Shown: piece after piece, positions 59,861 through 64,000 of the stretch
Position numbering within the stretch: position 1 is the stretch's first letter
Layout: each line of letters begins with the position of its first letter
Assembly (NCBI RefSeq): GCF_024586455.1
Contig: NC_065922.1
Location: 29,756,089-29,820,088 of the forward strand
Source of the DNA: Bactrocera neohumeralis
Taxonomy: Eukaryota > Arthropoda > Insecta > Diptera > Tephritidae
Length of the DNA stretch: 64,000 bases
Direction: 5' to 3'
The notes under the pieces: model-generated
Databases searched by the model: none
The model's input: the letters and a program-made list of their open reading frames with translations, nothing else
What the model was told of the DNA's origin: nothing
Position numbers and translations under genes: made by a program

Positions 59861-61130
59861 TGAAATTCTCGGCACCGACGTTAGAGCTTTTTCCGGACTT
59901 CGATATAAACGCTGCGGCTTAACAAAACGAGAGACAAACTTATTTTTGCTGAAGCTTCATTAAAATTGTTTTGTTTTTATTTTTCTGACATCTACAATTT
60001 AATGTCCCTCAAAAGCTCCGAAAAGCTGCAAAGCAAAGAGTCATGCATTCACTCAGAAATTTAAGTAGATCAGCTTTTCCACCAAATTTCATACGTTCAA
60101 CTGGCGTTACAAAATGCAAATCTGTGTGAGTGGTATTTGCATGCTATTAAACTAGCGCTCATCAATCATTCAACCATAATATGCGCTTTTTCAATGTGAA
60201 ATATAACATTTTTTAATGATCAACAACATTTTTTTCTCCCACTTTTATTTGCACATTTAATCCTCCTTTGTTGGTATTGCCGGCTTTAGCTGGTTTTTGC
60301 TTTATTTTCGTTTATTTTACGGTGTTTAATGATTTTTTAATTAGAACGTTTTGTCGCACATAAAATATTTACTGGCAATTGAAGCGCAATTTGTGCAGCA
60401 AATTTCCATTTGCTATCGCAAACGACAAATGGCGGGGCATTCGAGGGAATTGAATTGTGTAATATTGCTGCTTGCAATGGTTGCCATCTGTCTGTTATTT
60501 ATTGCAATGTCAAGTTTGTATAAAATCTTATTTGTCATTACGGCATTCTCGCTGCGCTCGTGTGTGTTTGTAGCCCCTTCATCCTTTGTTGTTCGGGCAA
60601 TTGTTATGCGATTGTGCTGGGCGTGTGTTTGTTGGCCATTTGTACCCTCATTGAAAACGCTGACATTTGACACATTTACACGTGAATATATGTGTTTGCA
60701 TAATTAATAAGCAGCGCGGCAACACTGGCAACAATAGCGTTTGGAAGCGAACGAGCGCGCAGCAACAACCGGAACTCCATAACGCCGTTAGCAGCAATAT
60801 ATCGCTACTCGCTTTTTATGCCAACAAATCTGCACGAATGTGTAAGAGCGGTAGAGTGGCAAGAATTGGGTAAATGAAAATCGAGTGAAATAACAAAATG
60901 GCTAAACCGATTTGCTATTGACTGCAATGAATTTTCGTCTATTTATTTCAAAATTTATTGCATGTGTTGCTGACAAATACATTTATTATGTGCACGAGTT
61001 AGTTTGTGTGTCGGGACAACTTTTGTTGTGGTAAAAATAATGTCAAACCAAATGAAATGTGGTCCAACTTTCCTTAGAACTGAACTAGTTGGCGTTTAGC
61101 AGCTTTCAATATATTATCTTTTTCTATATT
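59861..61130. other. Unique intergenic island
   Basis: Long transposon-free stretch with complex sequence, TTAATTAG-like and GCAATT-rich text, and overlapping open frames on both strands (118 codons plus at 60351; 86 codons minus at 60673) without motifs. Candidate regulatory or UTR sequence only. Confidence 0.4.
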
Positions 61131-61134
61131 GGCA

Positions 61135-61400
61135 CCACTTACGTGGTAACAACGGCGCGGAGACTGTAGTTTCGTTTTCATGGGGAGGCGTTTTTTACGT
61201 GCAGAGTTCCAAACCCAGCCCAAAACCCTGAGTATGGATGGTTCGCCTTCAAACGGATGTTCTTTCGCTACCCAGAGGCTACTTGGTCTAAGACCGGAAG
61301 TCGTTAGCTACTTGAGCCATATGTAAAAGAATCGTTTCTGGCCACTTCCAAGTCAATAGCGCTGAGAGAACTTTTCCATAACTACATTCCTCATTATATT
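61135..61400 (-). mobile_element. RTE-type 5' leader fragment (or derived SINE)
   Basis: GAGTTCCAAACCCAGCCC, CAAACGGATGTTCTTTCG, CTACTTGGTCTAAGACCGG and CATATGTAAAAGAATCGTTT are shared with 35920-36165 and 58900-59050. No endonuclease follows. Confidence 0.68.
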
Positions 61401-61489
61401 CTACTACGTTTTTTTGAACTATATTCAAGACCATTATGCCAGAAATCTTTTGTAAAACGACATGTAGTACAGGTCGCAAAAAAGATGGC

Positions 61490-61940
61490 TGACAAGGTAA
61501 CTGAAACCCATTGTATGATTACCACGTATCGTTACTAGTGAAAATACGTGTATTTATGAATATGACACCGAAACTGTCCGAATCTGGAATAATAACCACG
61601 CCAAAGTCGGTCAAAATCAAGATGATGCTCTTCGAATTCTTCATTCACTGTAGTGTGGTTCACTATGAATTCGCTCCATAGCACAAAAGGTCAGTAAGGA
61701 ATAACACTTAGCCTGTTTAAGGTGTCTACGTGAAGCGATTTTTCGTAAACGACAGGATTTGTGGGCGAAAAAATCCTTTCTGGCGAAACACGAAGCGATA
61801 GTTATTGCTCAGTTACTGTATTTGCCAAAAAATTGTAAATTCCATTATACGTTGGTAAGCTAGTATTTTCTCAAAAAGAGCCTATTTTAAAAGTATAATT
61901 AAAGATTTCGTCAGTCCGGGTCAAATTTGATCCGTTGACT
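61490..61940 (+). mobile_element. Mariner remnant of SETMAR-like type (M5), central part and 3' end
   Basis: The plus strand reads PKSVKIKMMLFEFF, VVHYEFAP and a broken REAIFRKRQDLW block, which is the region around the first catalytic Asp and before the second. The 3' end GCCTATTTTAAAAGTATAAT, then CAGTCCGGGTCAAATTTGAT (from about 61914), is the best-preserved M5 terminal repeat. Stops are present. Confidence 0.72.
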
Positions 61941-62089
61941 TCGTTTTGTTGAAATCAATTTTCATGAATTTCTAGCAACAAAAAATCTTATTGTAGCTTA
62001 AGAAACTCTTCAAGTTTATACATATCAGTAAGTGAGAGCGCCAGAGCTCTTTGACTTCTAACAGTTGATCAAGTAGAGTATTTTTTCAA

Positions 62090-62560
62090 TAGCAATTTTT
62101 AGACAGATCACGCGTGAGTCATGTCAAGCTGTCGTGTTATTTTTGTTCAGTATTGTTTGGCTTTTCATCATGAAAAGACTTACGCCTGAACAACGTTTAC
62201 AAATCGTTGAAATTTATAACGAAAATTCACGAGCTTCGCTCAACTTATGGACAACATAATCGGCACACTGAGATTACTATTCTCAACACCATCACCAATT
62301 TTGAGACCCAGCATTCATTATAGGATAATATTCGACCGAATAGACCACTTCAGCAAAATTGTCACATTTGGAACGAAGAGCAACATTAAAAGATTCAAGA
62401 ACTGTCATTTCATCCAGAAAAAATAACGATTTGTTTTGTTTACTAGGCCGGTGGAACCAGAGGTTCATATTTCTTCTCTTAGCAATCTCATTAGTCACAC
62501 TTTAAGGCTTTAAAGATAAGTTTGGACCACTGGTTTTAAGCAACTGGGTTCTCATAATAT
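62090..62560 (+). mobile_element. DD41D (rosa-like) Tc1/mariner remnant (M6) with internal deletion
   Basis: ATG at 62170 gives MKRLTPEQRLQIVEIYNENS, an M6-type N-terminus. A jump follows to RPLQQNCHIWNEEQH and FHPEKITICFV (central region, WCGLWAGG expected next), then decay. The leader 62100-62168 belongs to the family. The catalytic C-terminal half is missing. Confidence 0.75.
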
Positions 62561-63425
62561 TTCTTACAACGCCGCCATATATATTTTAAACATTGGTAAA
62601 TGTATGTTGTTAAAAAAGAACAAAGCTATGATATTGCTTAAAGACTTACCTTACTTACTTTGTGGCTAACCTAAAGAAAGTTTGTGCTCAACACACTCAT
62701 ATTACATCGTTTGGTCCCAGAAAAACTAACAACAGTGGGCGTTATTTATATTTTTTCTTGAACCGTTAATTGTGTAGTATAGAAAACTAATATGAAACTT
62801 TTCTAAAAGCTTGCAATTTCTCTCTCTTCCTCTGCTGGGTTTTCTGTGTATTTCTCTATTTCGTTTGTATTTGGCTTAATTGAGCAAATCAATTTCCCAA
62901 TGTAACGAATATTTCTTGCTGATTTTTGTGTTTGTTGGATTTTAATTTGAAATAAAGGGCAATCATACTCACATTTTAAATAACCCATTCACATCAGTGC
63001 GATTGATTTAGCTTTAAATAATATTATTTGAATAGAAAGTTTGCACATTTTAGAAAGCTCTCGACATATCAATGCAGCTTTGCTCTTTAATTAAATCTAA
63101 TCTGGTTTATATTTGTGAGTTGAAAGTATTTTAAGTTTTTATATGATTTTATTTGAATATTTGTGATTTTTGAGTAATAATGAATGAATTTATAAATAAC
63201 TTTAGTGGGGAGGCAAACAAACTTAGACTGATATATAAAGACTAAGCTACACAAATTAGCGATGCTTCGACCAAGATGGACACCTACAAAGAGAAAATGC
63301 ATCATATTTTACCGTTTTCTTTCAACAGGACAGTTTATGCAATCTCAAAAGCTTTTTTGAGAACGATAGGCTAGCTCTACAGCTAAAATCTGAACCGCAG
63401 CCAAAATATTCAAACATATAGATAT
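62561..63425. other. Unassigned AT-rich sequence
   Basis: No gene or recognised transposon. Confidence 0.4.
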
Positions 63426-63429
63426 ACGA

Positions 63430-63745
63430 TCTGATCAAATTTGACTCGGACTCTTAAATAAGTCCCGTTTATAAATATAGGATATGATCAAATTTGACTC
63501 GGACGACATAACGATATCAAAAAAAAAAACCAAAAACAAAAAACAAATGAACTAGTCCGAGTCAAATTTGATCATATACCATATTATAATCCACCGTTTC
63601 TTATGGGACTCATAAAAAAGTAAGTTCCGCATATAGATATACTATCTGATAGAATTTGTTTCGGATAAAAATTCCCGTCTATAGACATAGTATTCGGTAA
63701 AATTTGACTCGAACTAGCCCATTTTTTGTTTTTGTTTTTTTGATA
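63430..63745. repeat. Cluster of M5 mariner terminal repeats in inverted arrangement
   Basis: GATCAAATTTGACTCGGACT lies at 63434 and again at 63487, its inverse AGTCCGAGTCAAATTTGATC at about 63554, and a degenerate GTAAAATTTGACTCGAACTA at about 63696. A/C-rich arms at 63505-63550 and their complement at 63715-63745 (GATATCAAAAAAAAAAA versus TTTTTTTGATAT) extend the inverted structure. The motif is the same as the M5 end at 61914. It looks like a solo-terminus or MITE array. Confidence 0.65.
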
Positions 63746-64000
63746 TAACATTACATAAACTTCATGTGAATTTTGTTCTCATGTGATAATTAGCATGTGT
63801 TTGACAGCTATTTGTTTGAGATGCGAAAAATTTGTCTGACGACTTTTACCATGCACAAAATAATAACATCGAGGTTGATTAAAATTCAATGGAATCAGGG
63901 CCACAGAATCGTCAGTAATTGTGCAGAAGTGCTTCGAGGAGACTACTTTATGACGAAGCGTCGGAACCATCATGTTAGCCTTAGAGATGTGGTAGAGAAT
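63746..64000. other. Window end, unassigned
   Basis: A 64-codon minus-strand open frame (63973-63779) carries no motif that I recognise. Transposon-derived sequence is possible. Confidence 0.3.

Noticed and set aside
60351..60707. 118-codon plus-strand frame
   Set aside because: Hydrophobic from T-rich DNA. It overlaps an 86-codon antisense frame and has no recognisable family or start context.
63779..63973. 64-codon minus-strand frame as a mariner C-terminus
   Set aside because: No catalytic block or terminal motif could be matched.
1..64000. CRISPR arrays, bacterial operons, rRNA or viral genes
   Set aside because: The window is eukaryotic in character. No spaced identical repeats of CRISPR type, rRNA-like blocks or recognisable viral frames were seen.

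Overview
This window looks like intergenic and intronic DNA from an AT-rich insect genome, most probably a higher fly, and a true fruit fly (Tephritidae, Bactrocera-like) is my best guess. The reasons are one intron-containing gene with GT-AG splice sites, (CA)n and (CAA/CAG)n tracts, and a dense load of Tc1/mariner, RTE-type LINE and Helitron remnants, including DD41D (rosa-type) elements first described in Ceratitis. The species assignment is inference. No bacterial-type genes, CRISPR arrays or operons are present.

The only confidently complete host gene is a fatty-acid elongase (ELO/ELOVL family) on the minus strand at 126-6200. It has five coding exons (6200-6140, 6076-5886, 5669-5526, 971-866, 709-126) that join in frame to a 361-residue protein. 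The enzyme core carries HVYHH, and a Q-rich tail ends in a KxKxx ER-retrieval signal. Intron 3 (4.55 kb) holds several repeats, including an array with a period of about 153 bp.

From 6.9 to 64 kb the window is a mosaic of decayed transposons and unique, mostly non-coding stretches. Five Tc1/mariner lineages (called M1, M2, M4, M5, M6 here) and one short element with intact terminal repeats (M3) are present. There are also an RTE-type LINE, a second LINE type with an RNase H domain, a truncated but precisely bounded Helitron (15318-18386), MITE-like elements with TTAA or TA flanks, and a widely scattered repeat called family A. All transposon reading frames that I examined are broken.

Unique stretches free of recognisable transposons (about 21.6-22.4, 28.7-29.7, 32.1-33.0, 36.5-37.3, 46.4-47.6, 49.8-50.4, 53.0-53.9, 56.9-57.8 and 59.9-61.1 kb) have more complex sequence and may hold regulatory DNA or untranslated exons. 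Two weak candidates for unrecognised host coding sequence are a two-exon small gene at 18905-19448 (+) and one possible exon at 53554-53767 (-). Retroelement fragments between 51 and 61.4 kb all lie on the minus strand, an arrangement worth testing for piRNA-cluster activity. I found no clearly new biological system; the most unusual items are the short repeat families and the small-gene candidate.
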